A stretch of 31,834 nucleotides of DNA from Methylococcaceae bacterium UBA1147 (lineage in GTDB: Bacteria; Pseudomonadota; Gammaproteobacteria; Methylococcales; UBA1147). Positions 15,218 to 23,773 of this stretch are shown here, piece after piece. Where the stretch lies: positions 1 through 31,834 of the forward strand of contig DBZZ01000032.1 in the NCBI GenBank assembly GCA_002311315.1, given 5' to 3'. Below the pieces are notes generated by a model. That model worked only from the letters and a program-made list of their open reading frames with translations, ran no database searches and was not told the origin of the DNA. The number at the start of each line of letters is the position of its first letter. Positions within the stretch are counted from its first letter, which is position 1. The position numbers were made by a program, and so were the translations under genes.

Positions 15218-15970
15218 ATGTTATCGATCGAGAACCTTCACGTTTCTGTGGGGGACAAACAGATATTGAAAGGAATCAGCTTGAACATCGGGCACGGTGA
15301 GGTCCATGCCATCATGGGGCCGAACGGTTCCGGAAAAAGTACCTTGGCGCATGTTCTCGCTGGCCGGGACGGATACACGGTGAATTCCGGAACGGTGCGT
15401 TATAACGGTGTGGACTTGCTGGACCTGGCGCCGGAAGAGCGGGCCAGGGAGGGTGTCTTTCTTGCCTTCCAGTACCCGGTCGAAATTCCGGGTGTCAGCA
15501 ATATTGTCCTGTTGAAGGCGGCACTCAATTCGATTCGCAAGCACAAGGGATTGGATGAACTGGATGCGATGGATTTCATCAGCCTCGTGAAATCGAAAAC
15601 GAAGCTGGTGGACATGGATGAGAAATTCCTCTATCGCGCAGTCAACGAAGGATTTTCCGGCGGCGAAAAGAAGCGTAATGAAATTCTTCAGATGGCGGTA
15701 CTTGAGCCGCGTCTGGCCATCCTTGACGAAACCGATTCGGGTTTGGACATCGATGCGATAAAGATCGTTTCTGACGGTGTGAATGCACTGCGGTCGGAGG
15801 ACCGCTCCATTGTCCTCGTGACGCATTACCAGCGGTTGCTGGACTACATCAAGCCGGATTTCGTTCACGTGCTTGCCGGGGGAAGGATCGTGAAATCCGG
15901 CGACGCAAGCCTGGCCCTTGAACTCGAAGATCGGGGTTACGGCTGGGTTCAACAGCACGCCGGAGCCTGA
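15218..15970 (+). CDS. sufC: Fe–S assembly ATPase SufC
   Basis: This 250-residue ABC-type ATPase powers conformational change in the SufBC2D complex. Walker A is GPNGSGKST, the ABC signature is FSGGEKKRNE (the SufC variant), and Walker B is LAILDETDSGLD, followed by the His switch in LVTHYQRLL. The start is ATG at 15218, behind CGGAGAG and a run of T residues. An open frame continues upstream but the family begins at MLSIENL. It sits 46 bases after sufB and two bases before sufD. Confidence 0.97.
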   Translation: MLSIENLHVSVGDKQILKGISLNIGHGEVHAIMGPNGSGKSTLAHVLAGRDGYTVNSGTVRYNGVDLLDLAPEERAREGVFLAFQYPVEIPGVSNIVLLKAALNSIRKHKGLDELDAMDFISLVKSKTKLVDMDEKFLYRAVNEGFSGGEKKRNEILQMAVLEPRLAILDETDSGLDIDAIKIVSDGVNALRSEDRSIVLVTHYQRLLDYIKPDFVHVLAGGRIVKSGDASLALELEDRGYGWVQQHAGA

Positions 15971-15972
15971 TC

Positions 15973-17292
15973 GTGAGTGTACAGTTCAAGGAGCATTATG
16001 TCAGCCAGTACAGCGCGTTGCAGGCATCGCTACCAGGCACCGGCCTGCCATGGCTGAACGCCCTACGTAAGCAAGCCCTGGATCGTTTTTCCAGGTCCGG
16101 CTTTCCGTCTCCCCGTGAGGAAGAATGGCGATATACCAACGTGGCGCCGATCGAGCGCAAGCTCTTCAGTCCTTTCGTTGGTACCGCTTCGGTAGACAGC
16201 GCTAGTCTCGCTCGGTACCGGGTCGACGGGGCCGCCTGTCTGGTTTTTGTCGATGGCCAGTTCAATGCTGCGCTATCAACGGTTCCAGAGCCTGGTGAAG
16301 ACATTGTCATCTGCCCGATGGGTGAGGCGATGGAAAAACATCCGGACCTGGTAGAAAAGCATTTCGGTTCGGTCATCCAGCGTGAGTCCAGTGGTTTCCT
16401 GTCTTTCAATACGGCGCTGTTTACCGACGGGGCTCTGGTCTTTCTGCCAGAGGGCATGAAAATTGATTGTCCGCTGCAGTTACTCTATGTATCGGCTAGT
16501 CCGGATGTTCTTTCAACGGCCCGTAACCTGGTGGTTGCACAACCGGGGTCGCAGGTTGAAATCATCGAAAGTTATGTCGGACTGGGCGATGCAGGTTACC
16601 TGACGGCGGCGGTTACCGAATTATTGGTTGCCGATGATTCGTACGTGACCTGGTCGAAGCTGCAGTCGGAGAATGGAAGAGCCTTCCATTTCGGTGGTCT
16701 GTACGCTGATGTCGGTCCGAATGGTCGATTGGATCACTCGAGTTTCTCCTTTGGCGGATTACTGGTTCGGAACGAGGTGCACGTCGACCTTGCCGAAGCA
16801 TCGGAATGCTCGCTGGACGGACTGTTTCTCGCTACGGGCAGGCAACACGTGGATAACCATACCCGTATCGGGCATCGCAAGCCGCACGGGGTCAGCCGCG
16901 AATTTTACAAGGGGATCCTTGACCAGAGAGCGCGGGGTGTTTTCCAGGGTCGCGTCATCGTCGATCAGTATGCCCAGAAAACTGATTCAGAGATGAATAA
17001 TCGCAATCTTTTGCTGTCCAGCGATGCTGAAATTGATATCAAGCCACAGCTTGAGATTTATGCCGACGATGTGAAATGTGCCCACGGTGTGACGGTTGGG
17101 CAAATCGAGGATGAATCGGTTTTTTATCTGCAGTCGCGCGGCGTAGATGCGGTTGCTGCCCGCAACATGCTGACGTTTGCATTCGCCAATGAGATGGTTG
17201 GAAAAATAGATCGGCCGGCTTTGCGCTCACTGGTTCAGGACGAACTCCTGGACGCTTTGCCGGCGACCAACCTAAGGAAAGAATGGCTATGA
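15973..17292 (+). CDS. sufD: Fe–S assembly protein SufD
   Basis: SufD is the SufB paralogue that completes SufBC2D and assists iron entry. The protein has 439 residues. Its N-terminal part has the W-R-Y-T-N motif (EEEWRYTNVAP), and its C-terminal beta-helix ends with ADDVKCAHGVTVGQ, containing the His that corresponds to the functional His360 of E. coli SufD. The GTG start at 15973 lies two bases after sufC. The stop overlaps the sufS start by 10 bases. Confidence 0.96.
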   Translation: MSVQFKEHYVSQYSALQASLPGTGLPWLNALRKQALDRFSRSGFPSPREEEWRYTNVAPIERKLFSPFVGTASVDSASLARYRVDGAACLVFVDGQFNAALSTVPEPGEDIVICPMGEAMEKHPDLVEKHFGSVIQRESSGFLSFNTALFTDGALVFLPEGMKIDCPLQLLYVSASPDVLSTARNLVVAQPGSQVEIIESYVGLGDAGYLTAAVTELLVADDSYVTWSKLQSENGRAFHFGGLYADVGPNGRLDHSSFSFGGLLVRNEVHVDLAEASECSLDGLFLATGRQHVDNHTRIGHRKPHGVSREFYKGILDQRARGVFQGRVIVDQYAQKTDSEMNNRNLLLSSDAEIDIKPQLEIYADDVKCAHGVTVGQIEDESVFYLQSRGVDAVAARNMLTFAFANEMVGKIDRPALRSLVQDELLDALPATNLRKEWL

Positions 17293-18554
17293 GTTCTCTA
17301 GGTTCTGAAGGTTTGGCTGTCGGTTTTTCCGACCGGGGGTTGGATGTGGACAAGGTGCGGGCCGATTTCCCGATTCTTTCCCGCACCGTTCGCGGAAAGC
17401 CGCTGGTTTACCTCGACAACGCTGCCACAGCGCAAAAGCCTCGCAGCGTGATCGACGCAATCAGCCATTTTTACGAAAACGATTATTCCAATATACACCG
17501 CGGGGTTCATACCCTAAGCGAGCGATCTACAGTACTGTATGAAGAAGTTCGGGAGAAGGTTCAGAAGTTCATCAATGCCCGCAGCGAGAAGGAGATTATT
17601 TTCCTGCGCGGAACAACGGAAGCGATTAACCTGGTGGCCCAGAGCTATGGCGGCGCCAATGTAGGTCCCGGTGACGAAATCCTGATTTCGGCCATGGAGC
17701 ATCATTCGAATATCGTACCCTGGCAGATGTTGTGCCAGAGAATCGGCGCTGTTCTCAAGGTTGCCCCGATCAACACGGACGGTGAACTGTTGCTGGACGA
17801 GTTCGCAGCCCTGCTGTCAGACAAGACCCGGCTGGTTTCCATCACCCACATGTCGAATGCGCTTGGTTCGATCAATCCAGTGGAAGAAATCATCGGGCTC
17901 GCTCATCAAAAAGGGATTCCGGTGCTCCTAGACGGTGCCCAGGCAATACCGCATATGGCGGTTGATGTTCAGAAACTGGATTGTGATTTCTACGCCTTTT
18001 CAGGCCACAAGCTGTACGGTCCTTCGGGGATAGGTGTTTTGTATGGCAAGAGTGAACTGTTGGAGGCTATGCCGCCGTACCAGGGCGGGGGAGACATGAT
18101 CCGTCGCGTGACTTTCGAAGAAACCGAGTACAACAGACTTCCTTACAAGTTCGAAGCAGGAACCCCGAATATTGCTGATACGGTCGGCTTGGGGGCAGCC
18201 CTGGACTACCTGTGCACTATCGGCATGGATTCAGTAGCCTGTTACGAACAGCAGTTGTTGGACTATGTGACTCAAAAGGCCATGGAACTCGATGGGCTGA
18301 GGCTGGTGGGAACGGCGGCCAACAAGGGTGCCATTCTTTCCTTTGTTCTGGACAAAGTGCATCCGCACGACATTGGTACTGTACTGGATCATTACGGTAT
18401 TGCGATCCGGGCGGGGCATCATTGCGCCATGCCGGTGATGGACTTTTTCCAGGTTCCTGCAACGGCTCGAGCTTCGTTTGCGATGTACAACACCTGCGAA
18501 GAAGTTGATGTTCTGATGCAGGGCCTGAAAGAAGTGATCGAGGTATTTGGCTGA
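17283..18554 (+). CDS. sufS: cysteine desulfurase SufS
   Basis: SufS is a pyridoxal-phosphate enzyme that converts L-cysteine to alanine and delivers persulfide sulfur for cluster assembly. The 423-residue protein shows the group II pattern: NIHRGVHTLSE near the N terminus, EHHSNIVPW, the PLP lysine Lys243 in SGHKLYGP, and the catalytic Cys381 in RAGHHCAMP. AAGGAAAG precedes the ATG, which lies within the end of sufD. The stop overlaps the sufU ATG by one base (ATGATG context), coupling the desulfurase to its sulfur acceptor. Confidence 0.97.
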   Translation: MAMSSLGSEGLAVGFSDRGLDVDKVRADFPILSRTVRGKPLVYLDNAATAQKPRSVIDAISHFYENDYSNIHRGVHTLSERSTVLYEEVREKVQKFINARSEKEIIFLRGTTEAINLVAQSYGGANVGPGDEILISAMEHHSNIVPWQMLCQRIGAVLKVAPINTDGELLLDEFAALLSDKTRLVSITHMSNALGSINPVEEIIGLAHQKGIPVLLDGAQAIPHMAVDVQKLDCDFYAFSGHKLYGPSGIGVLYGKSELLEAMPPYQGGGDMIRRVTFEETEYNRLPYKFEAGTPNIADTVGLGAALDYLCTIGMDSVACYEQQLLDYVTQKAMELDGLRLVGTAANKGAILSFVLDKVHPHDIGTVLDHYGIAIRAGHHCAMPVMDFFQVPATARASFAMYNTCEEVDVLMQGLKEVIEVFG

Positions 18555-19006
18555 TGATGGATGACTTGAGAGAGCTCTACCAGGAGGTCATTTTTGACCA
18601 CAACCGGAATCCGCGGAATTTCCACGTGATGGAAAATGCGAATCGCACCGTGGAAGGGTTCAATCCCTTGTGCGGAGATCGCCTGACGCTTTACCTGAAT
18701 GTTCAGGCGGATATTATCGAGGATGCCAGCTTTCAGGGTTCCGGTTGTGCCATTTCAACGGCCTCGGTTTCGCTGATGACCGAAATGGTCAAGGGAATGA
18801 CGGAGCAGGAAGCCCAGAACATGTTCAAGATTTTCCAGAAGATCACGACCGGCAAAGATGATGATGTGAAGCTCGAGGAACTGGGTAAACTGCAGGTTCT
18901 GGCGGGAGTGAAGGACTATCCGGCACGGGTCAAGTGTGCCACCCTGGCATGGCATACACTGGATGCTGCAATCAAGAACGAAGAAAAATCGGTTTCGACC
19001 GAGTAG
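18554..19006 (+). CDS. sufU: SufU-type sulfur acceptor / Fe–S assembly protein
   Basis: This 150-residue protein has the IscU/SufU fold with ligands Cys40, Asp42 (LCGDR), Cys65 (GSGCAIS) and Cys128 (RVKCATLAW). The 63-residue spacing between Cys65 and Cys128 and Lys before the last Cys mark it as SufU rather than IscU, which has a shorter loop and a His there. SufU proteins bind zinc and take persulfide from SufS, standing in for SufE, which is absent from this operon. Two tandem ATGs (18554, 18557) could start it. The adjacent sufS and the lack of sufE make this role likely. Confidence 0.94.
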   Translation: MMDDLRELYQEVIFDHNRNPRNFHVMENANRTVEGFNPLCGDRLTLYLNVQADIIEDASFQGSGCAISTASVSLMTEMVKGMTEQEAQNMFKIFQKITTGKDDDVKLEELGKLQVLAGVKDYPARVKCATLAWHTLDAAIKNEEKSVSTE

Positions 19007-19036
19007 GCGTTCGACCAACGGAATGGGGAGACGAGC

Positions 19037-19357
19037 ATGTCCGAATGGATCAGTGTGATACGGGAGCAGGCGTTCGCCGATGGGGAACACGTCATGATGG
19101 AACTCGATGGTTCGGACGTTGCCGTGTTTAATCTGGCTGGGGAGTATTACGCGATTGAAGACCAGTGCAGCCATGATGGGATGGAACTGGCCAGCGGTGA
19201 ACGCGAGGGAGACGAAATCATCTGCCCAAGGCACGGAGCCCGGTTTTGCATCAGGACCGGGAAAGCACTGACGCCACCGGCGTACGAAGACATACACAGC
19301 TTCCCCCTGCGCATCGAAGACGGATTCATCCAGATCCGGGATGATCGCTGGGACTGA
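19037..19357 (+). CDS. Rieske-type [2Fe-2S] ferredoxin
   Basis: The 106-residue protein is a single Rieske domain of the NirD / dioxygenase-ferredoxin type. The ligands are Cys44-x-His46 (CSHDG) and Cys63-x2-His66 (CPRHGARF), which bind a [2Fe-2S] cluster. It has no signal peptide or membrane anchor, so it is soluble and cytoplasmic. GGGGAGA before the ATG supports the start. It lies 30 bases after sufU with the same orientation and is the last gene of the SUF unit. No oxygenase or reductase lies nearby, so an electron-transfer role in cluster assembly or repair is the simplest inference. Confidence 0.92.
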   Translation: MSEWISVIREQAFADGEHVMMELDGSDVAVFNLAGEYYAIEDQCSHDGMELASGEREGDEIICPRHGARFCIRTGKALTPPAYEDIHSFPLRIEDGFIQIRDDRWD

Positions 19358-19431
19358 TTTGTGGGTGCCCGCTAGCCTCTAGTGTTCATGAGTTCGGAAG
19401 GGGTTGCAATAGTCGTGATCCAGTCGCCTGG

Positions 19432-20379
19432 TCAGTAGGTTCGGGCAAATTCGTCGGTAGCGGTAACCAGCGCGTCTGTGATCCCCGGTTCTGTTGCTGC
19501 GTGACCGGCGTCAGGTACGATCATCAGCTTCGACCCGCTCCACGCGCTGTGCAGTGCCAGTGCGCCATCCATGGGGCAGATCACGTCGTAGCGGCCATGA
19601 ACGATGACGCCCGGTATCGATGCCAGCCGTGAAGCATTTTCAAGCAGCTGGTTCGGTGTTAGAAACGAGTCGTGCGAAAAATAATGGCACTCGATTCTGG
19701 CCATGCTCAGGGCGACTTCGGGCTGGGCAAAAAATGTTTCGGTGGACGCATCAGGCAGCAGGGTTGCCGTGCGACCCTCCCAGACCGACCAGGCTTTTGC
19801 CGCTTCCATCTGTCGAACGCTGTCGGCTCCCGTCAGGATCCTGTAATAGGCTTTCACCATGTTACTGCGCTCTGATTTCGGAATTGGGGCGATGTAATCC
19901 TGCCAGTAATCGGGGAACAGCCGGCTTGTCCCTTCCTGATAGAACCAGTGAATATCTTCCTTGCGGCAGAGAAAGATACCGCGCAGTATCAGTCCACTGG
20001 TCTGTGCCGTGAACTGTTCGGCATAGGCCAGTGCCAGTGTCGAGCCCCATGAACCGCCAAACACCAGCCAGCGGTTGATTCCAAGATGCCTGCGGATGGT
20101 TTCGATATCGCTGACTAGGCGAGCCGTGTTGTTATGCCTTAATTCGGCATGAGGAGTTGACCTTCCGCAGCCGCGCTGGTCAAACAGGATGATGTGGTAA
20201 CGCTCCGGGTCAAAAAAGCGCCGGTGCGTGGGGGTACATCCTGTACCTGGCCCACCGTGAAGAAAAAGTACAGGGATTCCGTTCGGATTGCCGCATCGTT
20301 CCAGGTGAATCGTATGCAATCCATCAACCGCCAGTCGCTCGGTTTCAAAGGGCTCGATCTCTGGATACAAATGGAGCAT
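19432..20379 (-). CDS. pip: proline iminopeptidase
   Basis: This 315-residue alpha/beta-hydrolase releases N-terminal proline from peptides (peptidase family S33). It shows the oxyanion segment HGGPGTG, the nucleophile Ser110 in GGSWGSTLALAY, an acid in the RYDVICPMD region and the catalytic His in PDAGHAATEP. The characteristic FDQRGCGRS motif is present. There is no signal peptide. The start lacks an obvious ribosome-binding site. It is convergent with the Rieske gene and divergent from the cytochrome c peroxidase gene, so it is probably a single-gene unit. Confidence 0.94.
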   Translation of the reverse strand: MLHLYPEIEPFETERLAVDGLHTIHLERCGNPNGIPVLFLHGGPGTGCTPTHRRFFDPERYHIILFDQRGCGRSTPHAELRHNNTARLVSDIETIRRHLGINRWLVFGGSWGSTLALAYAEQFTAQTSGLILRGIFLCRKEDIHWFYQEGTSRLFPDYWQDYIAPIPKSERSNMVKAYYRILTGADSVRQMEAAKAWSVWEGRTATLLPDASTETFFAQPEVALSMARIECHYFSHDSFLTPNQLLENASRLASIPGVIVHGRYDVICPMDGALALHSAWSGSKLMIVPDAGHAATEPGITDALVTATDEFARTY

Positions 20380-20423
20380 CGGCGTATTATTAAGGGTTAA
20401 GTAGGATCAATAAAATTCTAACA

Positions 20424-20444
20424 GCAATTCGACGCAAGAATTGC
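20424..20444. repeat. 7-bp inverted repeat in pip/peroxidase promoter gap
   Basis: GCAATTC–GACGCAA–GAATTGC is a perfect 7-bp inverted repeat with a 7-nt spacer, placed about 30 bases before the peroxidase GTG in the divergent gap. It could be an operator for the peroxidase gene or an mRNA leader hairpin. Confidence 0.5.
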
Positions 20445-20475
20445 GCTGACTAAAAAATGCAGGGGAGGATAAAAG

Positions 20476-21501
20476 GTGAACCTTACTAAGATTCTTGCAG
20501 CGATTGCATTCATCACATCGGCTAACATGGCGCTGGCTGGTTCGTGGGAGGCTCTGCCCAATAAGGCACCAGAGCCGGCGGATAACCCGACAACACCGGC
20601 CAAGGTGAAGCTGGGTAAGATATTGTTCATGGATCCACGGCTGTCCTCCACAGGTACGGTTTCCTGTAACTCCTGCCACAATGTCATGCTCGGAGGCGAG
20701 GATAACCGTCCGGTGGCAATGGGCGTCAACGGTCAGACCGGGGGACGCAGTGCTCCGACTGTCTGGAATGCCGCCTTCAATTCGGTTCAGTTCTGGGATG
20801 GTCGTGCGCCTAGTCTCGAAGCACAGGCGGCAGGACCGGTGACCAACCCGATCGAAATGGGCATGAAGGATTGGGATGCCGTGGTCAAGCGACTCAAGGC
20901 CATCCCGGGTTACTCGAATCTCTTTAAGAAGGCATTCGTATTGGACGGGGCGATCTCGAAGGACAATGCAACCAAGGCGATTGCAGCTTACGAAAGAACA
21001 CTGATCACCCCGGGTAGTGCCTACGACAAATACATCAAGGGCAACAAGAAAGCGATGACTGAAGAGCAGATTCGCGGGATGAACAAGTTTGCCGAAGTCG
21101 GATGTACAAACTGTCATAGCGGCGCGGCCTTCAATGGACCGGAAATGCCAGAAGGAACCGGATTTTTCATGAAGTTCCCTGTCCACAAAGACAAGAAAAC
21201 CGAGATCAAATATGCCCTGACCAGGGACAAGGGGCTCGCCGAGGTCACTGGCAAGAAAACGGACGACAACATGTGGAAGGTTCCCACCTTGCGCAACGTG
21301 GCGCTGACCGCCCCCTATTTTCACAATGGCAAGGTCAAAACGCTGGACAAGGCTGTTGATCTGATGGCCAGGCTGCAACTTGGGAAAAAGCTCTCCAAAA
21401 AGGAAAGCAGCGATATCGTTGCCTTCCTGAATGCATTGAGCGGGCGGTTCCCGAGGCAAACCTTTCCTACTTTGCCGGGGACTCCTGGTAGGGCTTTCTA
21501 A
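20476..21501 (+). CDS. di-heme cytochrome c peroxidase (MauG/CcpA family)
   Basis: The 341-residue protein has a signal peptide (cleavage after ANMALA, about residue 21) and is periplasmic. Two c-type heme sites are present: Cys64-x2-Cys67-His68 (CNSCHN) and Cys210-x2-Cys213-His214 (CTNCHS). The conserved segments FMDPRLSSTGTVSC, TVWNAAFNSVQFWDGRA and VPTLRNVALTAPYFHNG identify the bacterial di-heme peroxidase family, which reduces hydrogen peroxide with electrons from a small cytochrome. The GTG start is fixed by a strong GGGGAGG eight bases upstream. A good terminator follows. It therefore looks like a monocistronic peroxide-defence gene; mono-functional MauG-like chemistry cannot be excluded. 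Confidence 0.93.
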   Translation: MNLTKILAAIAFITSANMALAGSWEALPNKAPEPADNPTTPAKVKLGKILFMDPRLSSTGTVSCNSCHNVMLGGEDNRPVAMGVNGQTGGRSAPTVWNAAFNSVQFWDGRAPSLEAQAAGPVTNPIEMGMKDWDAVVKRLKAIPGYSNLFKKAFVLDGAISKDNATKAIAAYERTLITPGSAYDKYIKGNKKAMTEEQIRGMNKFAEVGCTNCHSGAAFNGPEMPEGTGFFMKFPVHKDKKTEIKYALTRDKGLAEVTGKKTDDNMWKVPTLRNVALTAPYFHNGKVKTLDKAVDLMARLQLGKKLSKKESSDIVAFLNALSGRFPRQTFPTLPGTPGRAF

Positions 21502-21529
21502 AAGTAGGCGTCTTGCCAATTCCGCCCCC

Positions 21530-21569
21530 GCCTGGCGGCACATTCCCTGTGCTGCCAGGCATTTTCTTT
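21530..21569 (+). terminator. strong rho-independent terminator after peroxidase gene
   Basis: GCCTGGCGGCA and TGCTGCCAGGC form an 11-bp stem with one G·U pair and a 9-nt loop, followed by ATTTTCTTT. It starts 29 bases after the stop codon. This is the clearest intrinsic terminator in the window. Confidence 0.9.
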
Positions 21570-21684
21570 CCCCGTTCCTGCCGCCGGTTTGTGGCCGCTT
21601 TTTGTTCCGGGCTAATCTTTTTGGTGTTCTTCATTGCTCGCTGGTATCGGGTCGGGTTAGCCTGGGTTAGCGAAAATTTTTCTA

Positions 21685-22641
21685 ATGGCCCGCGTCAGGC
21701 CGACCTCCTTCCCCATGGAACCAGGTCCCGATAGCATTCAACACTGCGCACCGACTGACCGGCTGGTCGTGGCGATTTCGTCCCGTGCGTTGTTTGATCT
21801 CGATGAATCGCATCGAATCTTCGAAGAAGAAGGAAAGGAAGCTTTCTGCAATTACCAGATTGACAGGGAAGATGATGAACTGGATCCCGGCGTGGCCTTT
21901 CCACTGGTCACCAAACTTCTGGCGTTGAATGAGAAATATTCCGCTTCGCAGTTGGTGGAAGTTGTCCTTGTTTCCCGGAACAGTGCGGATACCGGTTTGC
22001 GGATTTTCAATTCAATCCAGAGTCACGGGCTGGCCATAAGCCGGGCAGCGTTTACCAGCGGAAGTTCTCCTTACGGCTATATCCCGGCTTTTGGCGCGCA
22101 TTTGTTCCTGTCAGCGAATGCGGACGACGTGGTCAAGGCGCTGGAAGCAGGGTACGCTGCCGCTACGATCTGTTCTACCCCGCCGGGGATCAGCAGGAAT
22201 GAACAACTTCGGATTGCTTTTGACGGGGATGCCGTGCTGTTTTCGGACGAGTCGGAACGGATATACCAGTCCGAGGGCCTGCAGGCCTTTGCAGAAAACG
22301 AAGCGGCGGAGGCAAGAAAACCCCTTTCCCGCGGGCCTTTCAAGGGATTCCTTGACGCCTTGCACCATATTCAGAATCTCTTTCCTGGAGCCGATGCTCC
22401 GATTCGGACTGCGCTGGTTACCGCCAGGGCTGCTCCAGCACACGAGAGGGTGGTCAGGACGCTGAGAGCCTGGGGAATCCGGATCGACGAGGCCCTGTTC
22501 CTCGGCGGAATGGACAAGGGGGCATTCCTTGATGCTTTCGCGGCCGATATTTATTTCGACGATCAGATGACCCACTGTCGATCGGCCAGTGAGCACGTGC
22601 CCACCGGCCACGTTCCCCACGGAGTCGTCAACGAGAAATAG
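21685..22641 (+). CDS. cytosolic 5'-nucleotidase, cN-I family
   Basis: The 318-residue protein matches the 5'-nucleotidase family related to vertebrate cN-I, which dephosphorylates nucleoside monophosphates. Conserved segments include LVVAISSRALFDLDESH, VVLVSRNSADTGLRIF, FTSGSSPYGYIPAF and a DGDAVLFSDESE motif reminiscent of the HAD acidic box. No signal peptide is present. The start is unsettled: ATG at 21685 and ATG at 21715 both lie before the conserved core and neither has a clear ribosome-binding site. It follows the peroxidase terminator and converges with epmB, so it is probably a single transcription unit. Confidence 0.87.
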   Translation: MARVRPTSFPMEPGPDSIQHCAPTDRLVVAISSRALFDLDESHRIFEEEGKEAFCNYQIDREDDELDPGVAFPLVTKLLALNEKYSASQLVEVVLVSRNSADTGLRIFNSIQSHGLAISRAAFTSGSSPYGYIPAFGAHLFLSANADDVVKALEAGYAAATICSTPPGISRNEQLRIAFDGDAVLFSDESERIYQSEGLQAFAENEAAEARKPLSRGPFKGFLDALHHIQNLFPGADAPIRTALVTARAAPAHERVVRTLRAWGIRIDEALFLGGMDKGAFLDAFAADIYFDDQMTHCRSASEHVPTGHVPHGVVNEK

Positions 22642-22677
22642 GGGCGGTCAGCTCGGTCAGTGTTCAAACGGATCGCT

Positions 22678-23682
22678 TTACAGCGGTGTCTTGTAGGATT
22701 CGCCTGGAATTTCTCGGACAAACCTGGGCAACAGGTAGCCCGGCAAGTTCTTTCTCAGCTCTTCCTGTAAAAAAAGGGCTTTTTCTTTGGTGACCTCGAA
22801 ATGTGCCGTGCCGGTTGCGCGGTCCAGCAGGTGCAGGTAGTACGGGTTGATTCCGATATCGAACGTTGTTTCCAGGAGTTCACGGAGAACTTCAGGGCTG
22901 TCGTTGATTCCCTTCAGCAAGACGGCCTGGTTGAACAGTCGTATTCCGGCTTCCAGCAAGGGTTTTAAGGCGTTCTCGACTTCCTGGTCGATTTCGTTGG
23001 GATGATTGATGTGCGCAACGATCACGGTTTTCAACCGTGATCGACTCATTATCCTGACCAGTTCGCTGTCGATTCGGGAGGGCAGAACAGTCGGGATACG
23101 GGTATGTATCCGCAGCCTTTCCACGTGATGGATTCTGGAAATCGATTCAACCAGCTCGCCAAGCCCGGAGTTGGCCGTCATCAAGGGGTCACCGCCGCTG
23201 ATAATGACTTCCCTGACTTCAGAGTGGCTTTGCAGGTAAGCAATTGCCTTTTGCCGTGAAGCCTGTCCGAGCTGGTTTTCGGAGTAGGGAAAGTTTCTTC
23301 GGAAACAGTAACGGCAATTGATTGCACAGGCTCCCGTTTCCAGAAGCAGAATACGGTTGCGGTATTTGTGCAGCACCCCGCGGGTTGCTCTGGCTTCCAG
23401 GTCGCCGACCGGGTTTTGACTGAAGCCGGGTTGGTCTTTCATTTCTTCGGTTAGGGGTAAAACCTGGCGCAGCAGAGGGTCGTTCATATCGCCCTTGCGC
23501 ATTTTCCCGGCGAAAGCCGGGGTCACCCTAAACGGGAATTGAATGCCCGTTGCCGGTTTCGGTTGACGTTGACCTTTGTCCAGTTGAAGGTAGTCGAGCA
23601 ACTGGTCGATATTCCGGAACGATCGGGCCAGTTCTTCCTGCCAGGGCGACGGGCCGGTCTTCAATCTACTGACCGTTTGCAT
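22678..23682 (-). CDS. epmB: EF-P (R)-beta-lysine 2,3-aminomutase EpmB
   Basis: EpmB is a radical-SAM, PLP-dependent enzyme that isomerises alpha-lysine to (R)-beta-lysine for attachment to elongation factor P. In the 334-residue protein the cluster motif is Cys119-x3-Cys123-x2-Cys126 (CAINCRYC) followed by FRRNFPY. The SGGDPLM segment and LLKGINDS are typical of the lysine aminomutase family. The short length without the extra C-terminal domain separates EpmB from clostridial lysine aminomutases. It is divergent from efp with only 91 bases between them. Confidence 0.95.
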   Translation of the reverse strand: MQTVSRLKTGPSPWQEELARSFRNIDQLLDYLQLDKGQRQPKPATGIQFPFRVTPAFAGKMRKGDMNDPLLRQVLPLTEEMKDQPGFSQNPVGDLEARATRGVLHKYRNRILLLETGACAINCRYCFRRNFPYSENQLGQASRQKAIAYLQSHSEVREVIISGGDPLMTANSGLGELVESISRIHHVERLRIHTRIPTVLPSRIDSELVRIMSRSRLKTVIVAHINHPNEIDQEVENALKPLLEAGIRLFNQAVLLKGINDSPEVLRELLETTFDIGINPYYLHLLDRATGTAHFEVTKEKALFLQEELRKNLPGYLLPRFVREIPGESYKTPL

Positions 23683-23702
23683 CCTTGATTGCTTGGTTTC
23701 GT

Positions 23703-23731
23703 TTTATATCGAAGTAATCCTTCATTATAAT
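23703..23731 (+). promoter_or_regulatory. efp: efp promoter, with palindromic -10
   Basis: TTTATA (23703–23708) and TATAAT (23726–23731) are separated by 17 bases, giving a good sigma-70 promoter with a leader of about 36 bases before efp. The -10 lies inside ATTATAAT (23724–23731), which is its own reverse complement, so the same bases also offer TATAAT to polymerase moving toward epmB, though the minus-strand -35 is poor. Confidence 0.6.
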
Positions 23732-23773
23732 CACCAGTTGTATTTTACAGTAGCAAACCAGAAAGAGAGTCGA

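Noticed and set aside
15221..15958. 245-codon minus-strand frame opposite sufC
   Set aside because: SufC on the plus strand carries every ABC ATPase motif; the antisense product shows none and has no ribosome-binding site.
20407..21543. 378-codon minus-strand open frame opposite the peroxidase gene
   Set aside because: It covers the peroxidase gene, whose heme motifs, signal peptide, ribosome-binding site and terminator are clear, and its translation has no recognisable motif; it is an antisense by-product of codon bias.
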